This document shows positions 6,038 through 12,694 of a stretch of 12,694 bases of DNA, one piece after another. How positions within the stretch are numbered: the first letter of the stretch is position 1; each line of letters opens with the position of its first letter. Location of the stretch: the NCBI GenBank assembly GCA_949286405.1, contig CASECH010000135.1:1-12694 (forward strand). Direction: 5' to 3'. The DNA is from an uncultured bacterium. Lineage in GTDB: Bacteria; Cyanobacteriota; Vampirovibrionia; Gastranaerophilales; Gastranaerophilaceae. Position numbers and translations under genes: made by a program. Under the pieces are notes generated by a model that was not told the DNA's origin, did not search any database, and was given only the letters and a program-made list of their open reading frames with translations.

Positions 6038-7276
6038 TTACTCTTCCAAACTAAAAGAATAAATAATTTCTCTATCATAAAGATCGCCCTTACGTAAAAT
6101 TGGTTTTTCCTCAAAAGTATTTATTGCATCAGGATAAAATTGAGGTTCTACACAAAAAGCTGATCTTTTTTCATATCTGCGGCCATCTTTTCCAGCCGGT
6201 TGAGTATCTTTGCCTAAATGGTTTGCTGTATAGAACTGAAATCCTGGTAAATTAGTAGAAACATCAAGTACAATTCCGGATTTTGGCGATTTTACTTTAG
6301 CAACATTTATAATAGATTTTCCATCATATCCATCTACGCAAAAATTTTGATCAAACCCTGAACCTATCTCTAACTGTTTGTCTTTTACATTTATGACATC
6401 ACCAATTTTTTTAGGAGTCTTAAAATCAAAAGCTGTACCTTCAACATCAAGGAGTTTGCCTGTTGGAACTGCTATTTCATTATTTTCTGTAATTTTTGAT
6501 GAATTTGGCAAATGTACAACATGTTCATAGACAGAATTTTCTGAAGTATATTCAGCACCTTCTAAATTAAAATAAGAATGATTTGTCATATTAACAATAG
6601 TATCTTTATCTGATTTTGCCTGATATTTTACACGTAAATTATTATCATTATCGAAAGTATATGTAACAGAAGCCTTTACATTACCAGGGTATCCATTTTC
6701 CATATCCTTCTTATCATAAGTAAACTTTACGCCATTTTTTAAAACTTCTGCTTTCCAATTTTGAACATCAAAACCGTTAGACCCGCCATGACTATGCGTT
6801 TTACCATTATCTTTATTACATTCTAATTTATATTCTTCATTTCCTATTTTAAAAGATCCATTATTAATCTTATTTGCACAAGGACCAATAGTACCTCCTG
6901 CATGACCTACAGGAGCTGTTTCGTATGGCGTCACATTATTATATCCTTGAGATACATCAACAAGCTTTCCATTTTTATCCGGAACTTTTATTGAGGTAAT
7001 AGTTGCACCATAAGATGAAAGGCTTACACTTGCACCTTTTTTATTTGTAATAGTATATAGAGTCGCCTGTTCTCCTGTCTTCTTAATAGTACCAAAATTC
7101 TTATGTTCTATTTTTATCCCTTCAAAGTTTGAATCAATGTTATCTTTACTCACGTTGACACTTTTTACAAATGTATCCTTGATAGGTTGAGATGCAATCA
7201 ATGATTGCTGTGTAAACACAGGGTGAATAGTTTTATTATAATTAAATACCATCTGAGAGTTAAAATCTATTGGCAT
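6038..7276 (-). CDS. galM: Aldose 1-epimerase (galactose mutarotase) with N-terminal extension
   Basis: The product has 412 residues, versus about 340 for typical mutarotases. The enzyme interconverts alpha and beta anomers of aldohexoses. The catalytic acid is His233 in NMTNHSYFNLEG and the catalytic base Glu377 in CVEPQFYPDA; THSHGGSNGFDVQNW supplies the other conserved His. The sugar-binding ANRI motif reads ANKI here, with Lys136 in place of the usual Arg. The first 60 or so residues (from MPIDFNSQMVFNYNKT) are outside the family; they are polar and contain no signal peptide. The start has AAGGAG a short distance upstream. The gene is convergent with the exported-protein gene (stop codons adjacent) and divergent from pgi, which makes glucose-6-phosphate handling a plausible theme. 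Confidence 0.88.
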   Translation of the reverse strand: MPIDFNSQMVFNYNKTIHPVFTQQSLIASQPIKDTFVKSVNVSKDNIDSNFEGIKIEHKNFGTIKKTGEQATLYTITNKKGASVSLSSYGATITSIKVPDKNGKLVDVSQGYNNVTPYETAPVGHAGGTIGPCANKINNGSFKIGNEEYKLECNKDNGKTHSHGGSNGFDVQNWKAEVLKNGVKFTYDKKDMENGYPGNVKASVTYTFDNDNNLRVKYQAKSDKDTIVNMTNHSYFNLEGAEYTSENSVYEHVVHLPNSSKITENNEIAVPTGKLLDVEGTAFDFKTPKKIGDVINVKDKQLEIGSGFDQNFCVDGYDGKSIINVAKVKSPKSGIVLDVSTNLPGFQFYTANHLGKDTQPAGKDGRRYEKRSAFCVEPQFYPDAINTFEEKPILRKGDLYDREIIYSFSLEE

Positions 7277-7299
7277 AACAATTTCTCCTTCTACATATA

Positions 7300-7305
7300 A
7301 TTATA
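7300..7305 (-). promoter_or_regulatory. Probable -10 element of the epimerase gene
   Basis: A perfect TATAAT on the minus strand, 24 bp before the ATG at 7276, is followed by the AAGGAG ribosome binding site. The -35 region is not convincing. It shares the roughly 120-bp divergent intergenic space with the pgi promoter. Confidence 0.5.
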
Positions 7306-7326
7306 AACGAAAAAATAAATTCATAA

Positions 7327-7358
7327 TTGACTTATTATTAAAATTTTTATTATATAAT
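7327..7358 (+). promoter_or_regulatory. Probable pgi promoter
   Basis: TTGACT (7327-7332) precedes an A/T-rich stretch holding TATAAT at 7353-7358 (20-bp spacer) and TTATAT at 7350-7355 (17-bp spacer). One of these is likely the -10. AAAGGAGAG (7381-7389) then precedes the ATG at 7396. Confidence 0.5.
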
Positions 7359-7395
7359 TAATTTGAAATACGTTTATAAAAAAGGAGAGTATATT

Positions 7396-8697
7396 ATGTC
7401 AAACAAAATCTCTGATATCAACGTTAAATTTACAGGTGTAGATTTTTCAAAATATCAATCAAAGGTTTCTGAATTCGTAGAAGAATTTGCAAAAAGAGCA
7501 AACAAACAAGGACAATTTTTAAATTGGGTAAATTTACCGGAATTACAATTAACAAGAGTTGATGAATTGTATTCATTAGCTGACAAACTAAAAGCTCAAA
7601 CAGGTGCTAAAAAACTAAGCGTTATGGGTATTGGAGGTTCTAAACACACTGTAGAACATATGCTTAGCATAAACGGTCTAAATATTTGTGCAGAAGCTGT
7701 TGAGTTCTATTCTGATGTTGATTCTGCAAGTTTAGAAAGATTTTTATACAGATTGGGCAACGATGTAACATCTTCTAACTATATGATTGCATCAAAATCA
7801 GGTTCTACATTTGAAACAAAAGACGGATTTTTACGTGTGTTAAATATGCTTATCGGTGCATACAAAGCTAAAGGTCAATCAGAAGATGAAGCTAAAAAAT
7901 CTGCAGCAAAACACTTTATAGCAGTAACTGATAAAAACGCGGAAAAAAGTGAATTACGTCGTACTTCTAATGAAAATGGCTGGTTAGGTGACTTGTTCAT
8001 CCATGATGATGTAGGCGGAAGATTCTCAGCATTCGACGATCACGCATTATTCACACTTGCATATGCAGGAATGAAAAAAGAAGATATGGTAAAAATGCTT
8101 GAAACAGCACAAAAAATGTCAACATTAGCATTAACAGCTGACCTTGATATTAATGAAGCTTTAAAAGAAGGTGTATTCTGGGCTGATGCTAAGTTAAACG
8201 GAATTGAAGCATCTGTACATCAATATATGGGATCAATTTTTGAAAACACAGTATACTGGCATGCACAAATGCAAAATGAATCTGTAAAAGATACATTAAA
8301 ACAAGTTGCAAAAGTTCCAGATGCTATGCACCACTCAGCAGAAGCTCACTTCAACCCTGCAAACAAATTAGTATTTGCATTAACTGTACCAAAAGATAAT
8401 GGAGTATGCAGAGAAAATGCGGAAGCTTATATCGGAGCATTAGACAAATCATACATAAGTACTGGTGCATTCTTCAACGAAGAAGTTGCAACTAGAAAAA
8501 TGGGGCTTACTCCTGAAGCTGCAGGAGCTATGACTCAATTAAGAGCATTTGCAACAGTATATCAAGAAATAGTTGAAAAAATTGTTAAAGGAATAGCATT
8601 CCCAGAAGTTCTTGACAGTGTATTACAACCACACGTTGAATTCTACAAAAAGAACTTAAAAGGTGGAGTTGTTGTTCCTGGACGTATCTCAAAGTAG
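7396..8697 (+). CDS. pgi: Glucose-6-phosphate isomerase
   Basis: This 433-residue protein of the SIS phosphosugar isomerase superfamily interconverts glucose 6-phosphate and fructose 6-phosphate in glycolysis. Visible features are the phosphosugar-binding loop GIGGS (residues 78-82), SKSGST (Ser135-Thr138 region), and the PGI signature DVGGRFSAFDDHALFTLAYAG with GGR at 207-209. SVHQYMGSIFENTVYW follows, with the conserved Gly/Glu segment, then PANKLVFALT. The start at 7396 is chosen for its GGAG 8 bp upstream; an in-frame TTG at 7363 would lie almost on the promoter. The length is close to short bacterial PGI forms (about 450). The motifs fit PGI better than a generic sugar isomerase. Confidence 0.88.
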   Translation: MSNKISDINVKFTGVDFSKYQSKVSEFVEEFAKRANKQGQFLNWVNLPELQLTRVDELYSLADKLKAQTGAKKLSVMGIGGSKHTVEHMLSINGLNICAEAVEFYSDVDSASLERFLYRLGNDVTSSNYMIASKSGSTFETKDGFLRVLNMLIGAYKAKGQSEDEAKKSAAKHFIAVTDKNAEKSELRRTSNENGWLGDLFIHDDVGGRFSAFDDHALFTLAYAGMKKEDMVKMLETAQKMSTLALTADLDINEALKEGVFWADAKLNGIEASVHQYMGSIFENTVYWHAQMQNESVKDTLKQVAKVPDAMHHSAEAHFNPANKLVFALTVPKDNGVCRENAEAYIGALDKSYISTGAFFNEEVATRKMGLTPEAAGAMTQLRAFATVYQEIVEKIVKGIAFPEVLDSVLQPHVEFYKKNLKGGVVVPGRISK

Positions 8698-8716
8698 GTA
8701 TACTATATAAACAACT

Positions 8717-8750
8717 AAAAAAGGATATCTGAATAAGATATCCTTTTTTT
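8717..8750. terminator. Bidirectional terminator between pgi and the flavoprotein gene
   Basis: GGATATCT (8723-8730) pairs with AGATATCC (8736-8743) around a 5-base loop, flanked by A6 on the left and T7 on the right. It can therefore terminate pgi on the plus strand and the gene ending at 8760 on the minus strand. Confidence 0.88.
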
Positions 8751-8759
8751 AATCTAAAT

Positions 8760-9386
8760 TTAAATTCGTTCAAAAACTGACTTTGGCTGTTTACAAATAG
8801 GACATACATAAGTATCAGGCTCTTTTGTAATATCTCCTTCGTAGACATATGCACACACTTTACATCTATATGCAAGTCTTCCATCATTAACAACTTTCTC
8901 TTGATATGTAGGAGCATTTTTAGGACTCTGACCTTTTTTAACAGCATGATAATATGCATAAGTCATCGGAATTTGATTTTTCAGTAACTCTCCATCAATA
9001 ATTTTACCTAAAAATATCGTATGAGTTTCTGTATCAAGTGTATCATTCACCTCACATACAACATAACCTACTGAATCAGAAATCACATCTAATCCGTGAA
9101 TTTTTATTGTATCAATATTTTTAAACTTGTCTACATTACGACCTGATTGAAAACCAAATACAGGTATAATATTTTCTTCAACATCAACTCCTAAAATAGA
9201 GACTGCAAATTTTCCAGACTCTTTTATACACTGATTTGTAAAATTATCATGATGCACACTAATTGCTACAGTATCATAAGTAACTTGCATAATAGCATTT
9301 ACAACACATCCGGTTGGTCTATCTTTACAAACCGTAGATACGACATAAACCCCATAAGAAAAATCTTTCAATACCTCATTATTCAT
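8760..9386 (-). CDS. Flavin reductase-like domain fused to a C-terminal rubredoxin-like domain
   Basis: The product has 208 residues. Residues 1 to about 155 form a flavin reductase-like (FMN-binding split barrel) domain: YGVYVVSTVCKDRPTGCVVN, then VSILG, FGFQSGRNVDKF, and the end of the domain near FLGKIIDGELL. A linker then leads to an iron site with four Cys: C175-KV-C178 and C195-PI-C198. The 16 residues between the two pairs are fewer than in classic rubredoxin and closer to the rubrerythrin type of site. The fusion matches the high-molecular-weight rubredoxin architecture known from Moorella, which passes electrons from an NAD(P)H source to flavodiiron NO/O2 reductases. That role is inferred, as no partner reductase is in the window. 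AGGAGG lies just before the start. The Crp/Fnr remnant upstream and hcp beyond it point to an oxidative/nitrosative-stress setting. Confidence 0.88.
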   Translation of the reverse strand: MNNEVLKDFSYGVYVVSTVCKDRPTGCVVNAIMQVTYDTVAISVHHDNFTNQCIKESGKFAVSILGVDVEENIIPVFGFQSGRNVDKFKNIDTIKIHGLDVISDSVGYVVCEVNDTLDTETHTIFLGKIIDGELLKNQIPMTYAYYHAVKKGQSPKNAPTYQEKVVNDGRLAYRCKVCAYVYEGDITKEPDTYVCPICKQPKSVFERI

Positions 9387-9575
9387 ATTTTCCTCCTAAT
9401 AATATTTTAAAAGCATTTTTGTGATAATCAATTAATCCTTCTGTTTTCATTTTAGACAATTCTCTTGATAAAGCACTTCTGTCAGTCCTGACATATTCAG
9501 CCATTTTTTAACTACTAAAAGGAATTTATAATTTTCCCAAAATTGAATCAAAAAAAATTTCATAAATTGTCCTAA
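9379..9575 (-). pseudogene. Remnant of a Crp/Fnr-family regulator (C-terminal HTH only)
   Basis: On the minus strand the frame ending at 9379 reads KMAEYVRTDRSALSRELSKM and KTEGLIDYHKNAFKIL. This is the winged-helix C-terminus of Crp/Fnr regulators, with recognition helix RTDRSALSREL. Upstream in the same frame come IPFSS and FRTIYEIFFDSILGK, interrupted by two TAA codons; in an intact member this would read as one continuous stretch ending in the HTH. The cyclic-nucleotide/heme sensor domain (about 140 residues) is gone, and the sequence gives way to the hcp operator and promoter. The intact tail overlaps the start of the flavoprotein gene by 8 bp, so the two were once an operon. A 42-codon ORF from an ATG at 9504 survives, but the whole protein cannot be made. 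Confidence 0.8.
9404..9431 (-). promoter_or_regulatory. Possible flavoprotein promoter inside the regulator remnant
   Basis: Minus strand TTGATT (9426-9431), 16 bp, TAAAAT (9404-9409), giving a start point about 12 bp before the AGGAGG site. It is weak and could be chance in A/T-rich DNA, but the gene has no other obvious promoter now that the regulator is dead. Confidence 0.3.
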
Positions 9576-9581
9576 AAATTG

Positions 9582-9595
9582 GTTGCATATGCAAC
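9582..9595. promoter_or_regulatory. Palindromic operator, Crp/Fnr type, upstream of hcp
   Basis: GTTGCATATGCAAC is a perfect 14-bp inverted repeat. Its centre (between 9588 and 9589) lies 41.5 bp before the hcp start point predicted from the TATACT at 9618-9623. This is the position used by Crp/Fnr activators, and the site adjoins a Crp/Fnr gene remnant. The identity of the cognate regulator (HcpR-like is a reasonable guess) is not shown by the sequence. Confidence 0.65.
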
Positions 9596-9617
9596 AGATA
9601 TTTTCATAATAACAATT

Positions 9618-9623
9618 TATACT
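9618..9623 (+). promoter_or_regulatory. -10 element of the hcp operon
   Basis: TATACT, 7 bp before the predicted start point at 9630. There is no -35 match at 9595-9600, as expected of an activator-dependent promoter; the palindrome at 9582-9595 occupies that region instead. Confidence 0.6.
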
Positions 9624-9651
9624 AAATTTGACAATATAAGGAGACTAAATT

Positions 9652-11184
9652 ATGAATAAAATGTTTTGCTTTCAATGTGAACAAACAGCAGGAGGAAAAG
9701 GCTGCACAAGCATGGGAGTTTGTGGAAAACCTGCTGAGATATCAAACTTACAAGATGAATTAACAAATTCAATAATAACTCTTGCAAATACTGGAAATAT
9801 TAATGAAGAAAACACAAATACCATAATAGATGGCTTGTTTACAACAATTACAAACGTTAATTTTGATAGAAAAACAATTCAAGATAGGATTAATAAAGTA
9901 TTATCAAAAACAGAAAAAAATGACTTTAACATTGAAAATCTATGGAACACAGATGAAGATACTCGAAGCCTTAAATCATTAATTTTATTTGGATTAAAAG
10001 GAATTGCAGCATATGCATATCACGCAAGAATTCTTGAATATAAACATACAGAAGTAGATAACTTTTTCTATGAAGCTCTACAAAAAATATCACAAGATAC
10101 AAATCAAGAAGAATTACTGTCACTTGTATTAAAAACTGGAGAAATCAACTTAAAATGTATGGAACTTCTTGATAGAGCAAACACAGAAACTTACGGTCAA
10201 CCAGTTCCAACAGAAGTAACTACCGATATTGAAGCAGGGCCATTCATTGTGGTAACAGGACACGATTTGCATGACCTACACTTACTCCTTGAGCAAACTA
10301 AAGATAAGGGAATAAATATCTACACACATGGAGAAATGCTTCCTTGTCATGCTTATCCGAAATTAAAACAATACAAACACCTAAAAGGAAACTTTGGTAC
10401 AGCTTGGCAAAATCAGCAAAAGGAGTTTGATAATCTTCCAGGTGCAATTCTGTTCACAACAAACTGTATAATGCCAGTAAAAGAAAGCTATAAAGATAGA
10501 GTCTTTACAACATCAGTTGTCGAGTACCCTGAATGTAAACATATTGGTAAAGATAAGGATTTTACTCCTGTTATAGAAAAAGCTCTTGAACTAGGAGGAT
10601 ATAAAACTGAACAAAAAATGACAGGTATAAACGGTGGCTCAAAACTTACGACAGGATTTGGACACAATGCAGTATTATCAGTAGCAGATAAAGTAATCGA
10701 TGCAGTAAAAAACGGAGATTTAAAACACATATTTCTAGTAGGCGGATGCGATGGAGCTAGACCTGGAAGAAATTACTACACTGATTTTGTAAAACAAACT
10801 CCTAAAGATACAATTGTATTGACTCTTGCATGTGGGAAATACAGATTTAATGACCTTGAATTAGGAAACATCAATGGTATTCCAAGACTACTTGATATGG
10901 GACAATGTAACGATGCATACAGTGCAATAAAAGTCGCAGTAGAACTTGCAAAAGCATTTAACTGTTCAGTAAATGACTTACCACTATCACTTATACTTTC
11001 TTGGTATGAGCAAAAAGCGGTATGTATTTTACTAACTCTATTGTATCTGGGAATTGAAGATATAAGATTAGGCCCTACATTACCTGCATTTGTATCAGAA
11101 AATGTATTAAATATTCTTATAGACAAATTCAAAATCAAACCAATTACAACACCGGATCAAGACTTGAAAGATATACTAAACTGA
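9652..11184 (+). CDS. hcp: Hybrid cluster protein (hydroxylamine reductase / NO reductase)
   Basis: This 510-residue enzyme of nitrosative stress defence reduces hydroxylamine in vitro and is linked to NO reduction. The N-terminal cluster ligands are C6, C9, C18 and C24 (spacing x2, x8, x5), the class I [4Fe-4S] pattern of strict anaerobes. The hybrid-cluster ligands can all be placed: His204 (TGHDLHDL), Glu228 (HGEMLP), Cys272 (TTNCIMPVKESY), Cys366 (GGCDGARPGR, the persulfide position), Cys394 (ACGKYRFN), Cys419 (MGQCND), Glu453 and Lys455 (WYEQK). Spacings between them match the known Desulfovibrio enzyme, allowing for one small gap, so the enzyme looks functional. AAGGAG (9638-9643) lies 8 bp before the ATG. 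It shares an operon with a D-2-hydroxyacid dehydrogenase 26 bp downstream. No hcr reductase gene is present; the flavoprotein-rubredoxin upstream is a candidate electron donor. Confidence 0.97.
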   Translation: MNKMFCFQCEQTAGGKGCTSMGVCGKPAEISNLQDELTNSIITLANTGNINEENTNTIIDGLFTTITNVNFDRKTIQDRINKVLSKTEKNDFNIENLWNTDEDTRSLKSLILFGLKGIAAYAYHARILEYKHTEVDNFFYEALQKISQDTNQEELLSLVLKTGEINLKCMELLDRANTETYGQPVPTEVTTDIEAGPFIVVTGHDLHDLHLLLEQTKDKGINIYTHGEMLPCHAYPKLKQYKHLKGNFGTAWQNQQKEFDNLPGAILFTTNCIMPVKESYKDRVFTTSVVEYPECKHIGKDKDFTPVIEKALELGGYKTEQKMTGINGGSKLTTGFGHNAVLSVADKVIDAVKNGDLKHIFLVGGCDGARPGRNYYTDFVKQTPKDTIVLTLACGKYRFNDLELGNINGIPRLLDMGQCNDAYSAIKVAVELAKAFNCSVNDLPLSLILSWYEQKAVCILLTLLYLGIEDIRLGPTLPAFVSENVLNILIDKFKIKPITTPDQDLKDILN

Positions 11185-11210
11185 ACTTATAGAAGAAAGG
11201 AGGACATCAA

Positions 11211-12227
11211 ATGAAAAAAATAATATATTTTGATGTAGAAGAATACGAAAAAGATTTTCTTACAAAAAATAATGAAGGAATATATAACTACACACTTATT
11301 TCCGAGCCATTAAATTCTATGACTCAAATTCCCAAAGAACTGCTTGATGCAGAAATAATATCAGTATTCACAACATCAAGAGTCAATGCTGATGTATTAA
11401 AAAACTTTAAAAACTTAAGACTCATAGCACTTCGCTCTGTTGGCTTTAACCATATAGATTTAGAGTATTGCAAAGCAAATGGAATATCTGTTGTAAACAC
11501 TCCGAATTACGGGAATAAAAGTGTTGCAGAATTTGCTTTTGGATTAATGTTAAATGTATGCAGAAAAATAATTCCCGCAGAAACTGATTATAAAAATATG
11601 ATCATAAAACCTGAGACTTTAATGGGAACAGAACTTGGAGGAAAAACTATAGGCATAATAGGACTTGGTGCAATCGGAGCAGCTTTTGCAAGATTAGCAT
11701 TCGGGTTTGATATGAAAATTCTTGGATATGATCTTTATCCAAATAAAGAACTTATAGAAAAATATAATATTGAGTACACAGATTTCGAGACAATATTGAA
11801 CGAGTCTGATTTCATATCATTACATACACCTCTAACTAAAGATAACTTCCACTTGTTTAATGCAGAAGCATTCAAAAAAATGAAAAAGAATGCAGTAATA
11901 ATAAATACCGCAAGAGGTGAACTGATTGATTCCGAAGCTCTATACAACGCGATTACAACAGGAGAAATACTTGGAGCAGGTCTTGATGTTTTAGAGAGTG
12001 AAAACACCATAAATGATTTCGATTTGGTAATAGGATTAAACAGACTAACCAAAGATGAATTAAAAAATACATTGATAAATTCTCGGCTATTTCAACTACC
12101 AAACGTAATTATTACACCACATATGGCATACAATACAAATGAAGCGATAGAGAGAATTCTAAATACAACAATGGAAAATATAAAATCATTTATAACAGAT
12201 AAAATACAAAATTCAGTAATTAAATAA
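11211..12227 (+). CDS. D-isomer-specific 2-hydroxyacid dehydrogenase, probable D-lactate dehydrogenase
   Basis: The product has 338 residues. The NAD-binding motif GLGAIG is at 151-156. Catalytic residues are Arg235 (TARGELID), Glu264 (in the LESEN segment) and His304 (TPHMAYNT), the Arg/Glu/His set of this family. The long loop between the Glu and His and the N-terminal SVGFNHIDLEYCKANGISV are typical of D-lactate dehydrogenases, which reduce pyruvate with NADH in fermentation; a related 2-hydroxyacid substrate is possible. AAAGGAGG (11196-11203) is a full Shine-Dalgarno sequence 7 bp before the ATG. Only 26 bp separate it from hcp and there is no terminator between, so it is co-regulated with nitrosative stress defence. 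A terminator closes the operon. Confidence 0.88.
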   Translation: MKKIIYFDVEEYEKDFLTKNNEGIYNYTLISEPLNSMTQIPKELLDAEIISVFTTSRVNADVLKNFKNLRLIALRSVGFNHIDLEYCKANGISVVNTPNYGNKSVAEFAFGLMLNVCRKIIPAETDYKNMIIKPETLMGTELGGKTIGIIGLGAIGAAFARLAFGFDMKILGYDLYPNKELIEKYNIEYTDFETILNESDFISLHTPLTKDNFHLFNAEAFKKMKKNAVIINTARGELIDSEALYNAITTGEILGAGLDVLESENTINDFDLVIGLNRLTKDELKNTLINSRLFQLPNVIITPHMAYNTNEAIERILNTTMENIKSFITDKIQNSVIK

Positions 12228-12228
12228 T

Positions 12229-12269
12229 AAAAAAGGTCGTATTATTATAAACTAAATACGACCTTTTTT
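12229..12269 (+). terminator. Terminator of the hcp operon
   Basis: A 15-bp stem runs from A6-GGTCGTATT (12229-12243) to AATACGACC-T6 (12255-12269) around an 11-base loop. Because of the flanking A and T runs it can also act on transcripts from the minus strand gene at 12275-12436. Confidence 0.9.
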
Positions 12270-12274
12270 ATGAA

Positions 12275-12436
12275 CTATCTTCTCCTAATCGAATTTTCAA
12301 GTCTCTTTTTTATCATAATAACTTCTTCTTTAGTGAGATATTTCATAATTCTTGCAAACTCTTCCATTACATCATCTGCTGAATACATGCCACACTCAGC
12401 TTTTCTAATCCAATCATTGACTTCCTTTGTTATCAT
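12275..12436 (-). CDS. Small helical protein coupled to hemL, unknown
   Basis: This 53-residue product (MITKEVNDWIRKAECGMY, then EEFARIMKYLTKEEVIMIKK, ending in RRR) has no family I can name. It is predicted helical, with no signal peptide or membrane helix. Its ATG overlaps the hemL stop codon as ATGA, and GGAG lies 7 bp before it inside hemL, so translation is probably coupled. It is followed by the bidirectional-looking terminator at 12229-12269. The plus-strand reading over the same bases is a shadow. Confidence 0.65.
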   Translation of the reverse strand: MITKEVNDWIRKAECGMYSADDVMEEFARIMKYLTKEEVIMIKKRLENSIRRR

Positions 12437-12694
12437 ATGCTTTCTCCAAACTTCATAATACCATCAACTGTCCTGTCTATTATATCATTATCATGTGCTA
12501 AAGATACAAACATAGCCTCATACTGTGAAGGTGCGACATAAATTCCAGAATTCAACATAAAATCAAAATATTTAATAAAACTATCTCTATCAGAAGTCAT
12601 TACATCATCATAAGATTTAACTTGTTTGTTAGTAAAAAATGGAGATAAAAGAGAACCAACTCTATTTACTTTTACACCAATATCCAGATATGCC
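12433..12694 (-). CDS. hemL: Glutamate-1-semialdehyde 2,1-aminomutase, C-terminal part only
   Basis: Only the last 86 residues lie in the window; the gene continues past the right edge. NRVGSLLSPFFTNKQV, KYFDFMLNSGIYVAPSQYEA and MFVSLAHDNDIIDRT are the characteristic C-terminal segments of this PLP enzyme. It turns glutamate-1-semialdehyde into 5-aminolevulinate for heme and other tetrapyrroles by the C5 route. The catalytic Lys lies upstream, outside the window. The stop TGA (12433-12435) overlaps the ATG of the small gene that follows. Confidence 0.9.
   Translation of the reverse strand, partial: AYLDIGVKVNRVGSLLSPFFTNKQVKSYDDVMTSDRDSFIKYFDFMLNSGIYVAPSQYEAMFVSLAHDNDIIDRTVDGIMKFGESI

Noticed and set aside
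7363..7395. TTG start extending the pgi product by 11 residues
   Set aside because: It would begin within a few bases of the -10 element, and the ATG at 7396 has AAAGGAG at the right distance.
8585..8959. 124-codon minus-strand reading at the pgi end
   Set aside because: It overlaps pgi, the terminator and the flavoprotein gene in another frame with no domain.
9628..9633. TTGACA before hcp as a -35 element
   Set aside because: It is only 18 bp from the ATG, leaving no room for a -10; TATACT at 9618-9623 is consistent with the upstream palindrome.
12270..12458. 62-codon plus-strand reading
   Set aside because: It is antisense to the hemL-coupled ORF, which has coding context, and begins directly in the terminator.
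1..12694. CRISPR array, tRNA or rRNA genes, insertion sequences, riboswitches
   Set aside because: No regular direct repeats with spacers, cloverleaf, transposase or recognisable aptamer core was found; ribF in particular has no room for an FMN riboswitch.

Overview
The window is low-GC, gene-dense DNA, probably chromosomal and from a diderm anaerobe. The best guess is a gut Gastranaerophilales (Vampirovibrionia/Melainabacteria, the non-photosynthetic relatives of cyanobacteria). This rests on the pilin signature FTLAEVLITLGIIGVVAA, on a signal-peptide protein ending in a beta-barrel-like ...KFKF, on strict-anaerobe style redox genes (hybrid cluster protein, flavoprotein-rubredoxin), and on hemL. 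It is inference from protein style, not a database result.

Layout. 1-598 (minus): a type IV pilin/pseudopilin-like gene running off the left edge. It has a strong promoter and a good ribosome binding site, but a run of ten G residues (coding strand) near its start puts the pilin body out of frame. 627-689: back-to-back divergent promoters. 721-2525 (plus): a membrane-quality-control style operon of NfeD-like protein, SPFH/band-7 protein and a small unknown protein, closed by a terminator. 2650-4431: aspS with its own promoter and terminator. 4483-6037: ribF, probably translated from a leaderless mRNA, then an exported beta-rich protein. 6038-7276 (minus): aldose 1-epimerase with an unusual N-terminal extension, abutting the previous gene tail to tail with no gap. 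7396-8697 (plus): pgi, divergent from the epimerase. A bidirectional terminator follows.

8760-12269 is a redox/nitrosative-stress block. It holds a flavin reductase-rubredoxin fusion (minus), a decayed C-terminal remnant of a Crp/Fnr regulator just upstream of it, a perfect 14-bp palindromic operator, then hcp and a D-2-hydroxyacid (probably D-lactate) dehydrogenase as a two-gene operon with a terminator. The palindrome is centred 41.5 bp upstream of the predicted hcp start point, the classic geometry of Crp/Fnr activation. 12275-12694 (minus): a 53-residue protein translationally coupled to the 3' end of hemL.

The two most notable points are the homopolymeric G tract that looks like a phase-variation switch in the pilin gene, and the hcp control region, where the operator is intact but the adjacent regulator gene is wrecked. 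No tRNA, rRNA, CRISPR array, insertion sequence or complete mobile element was seen.
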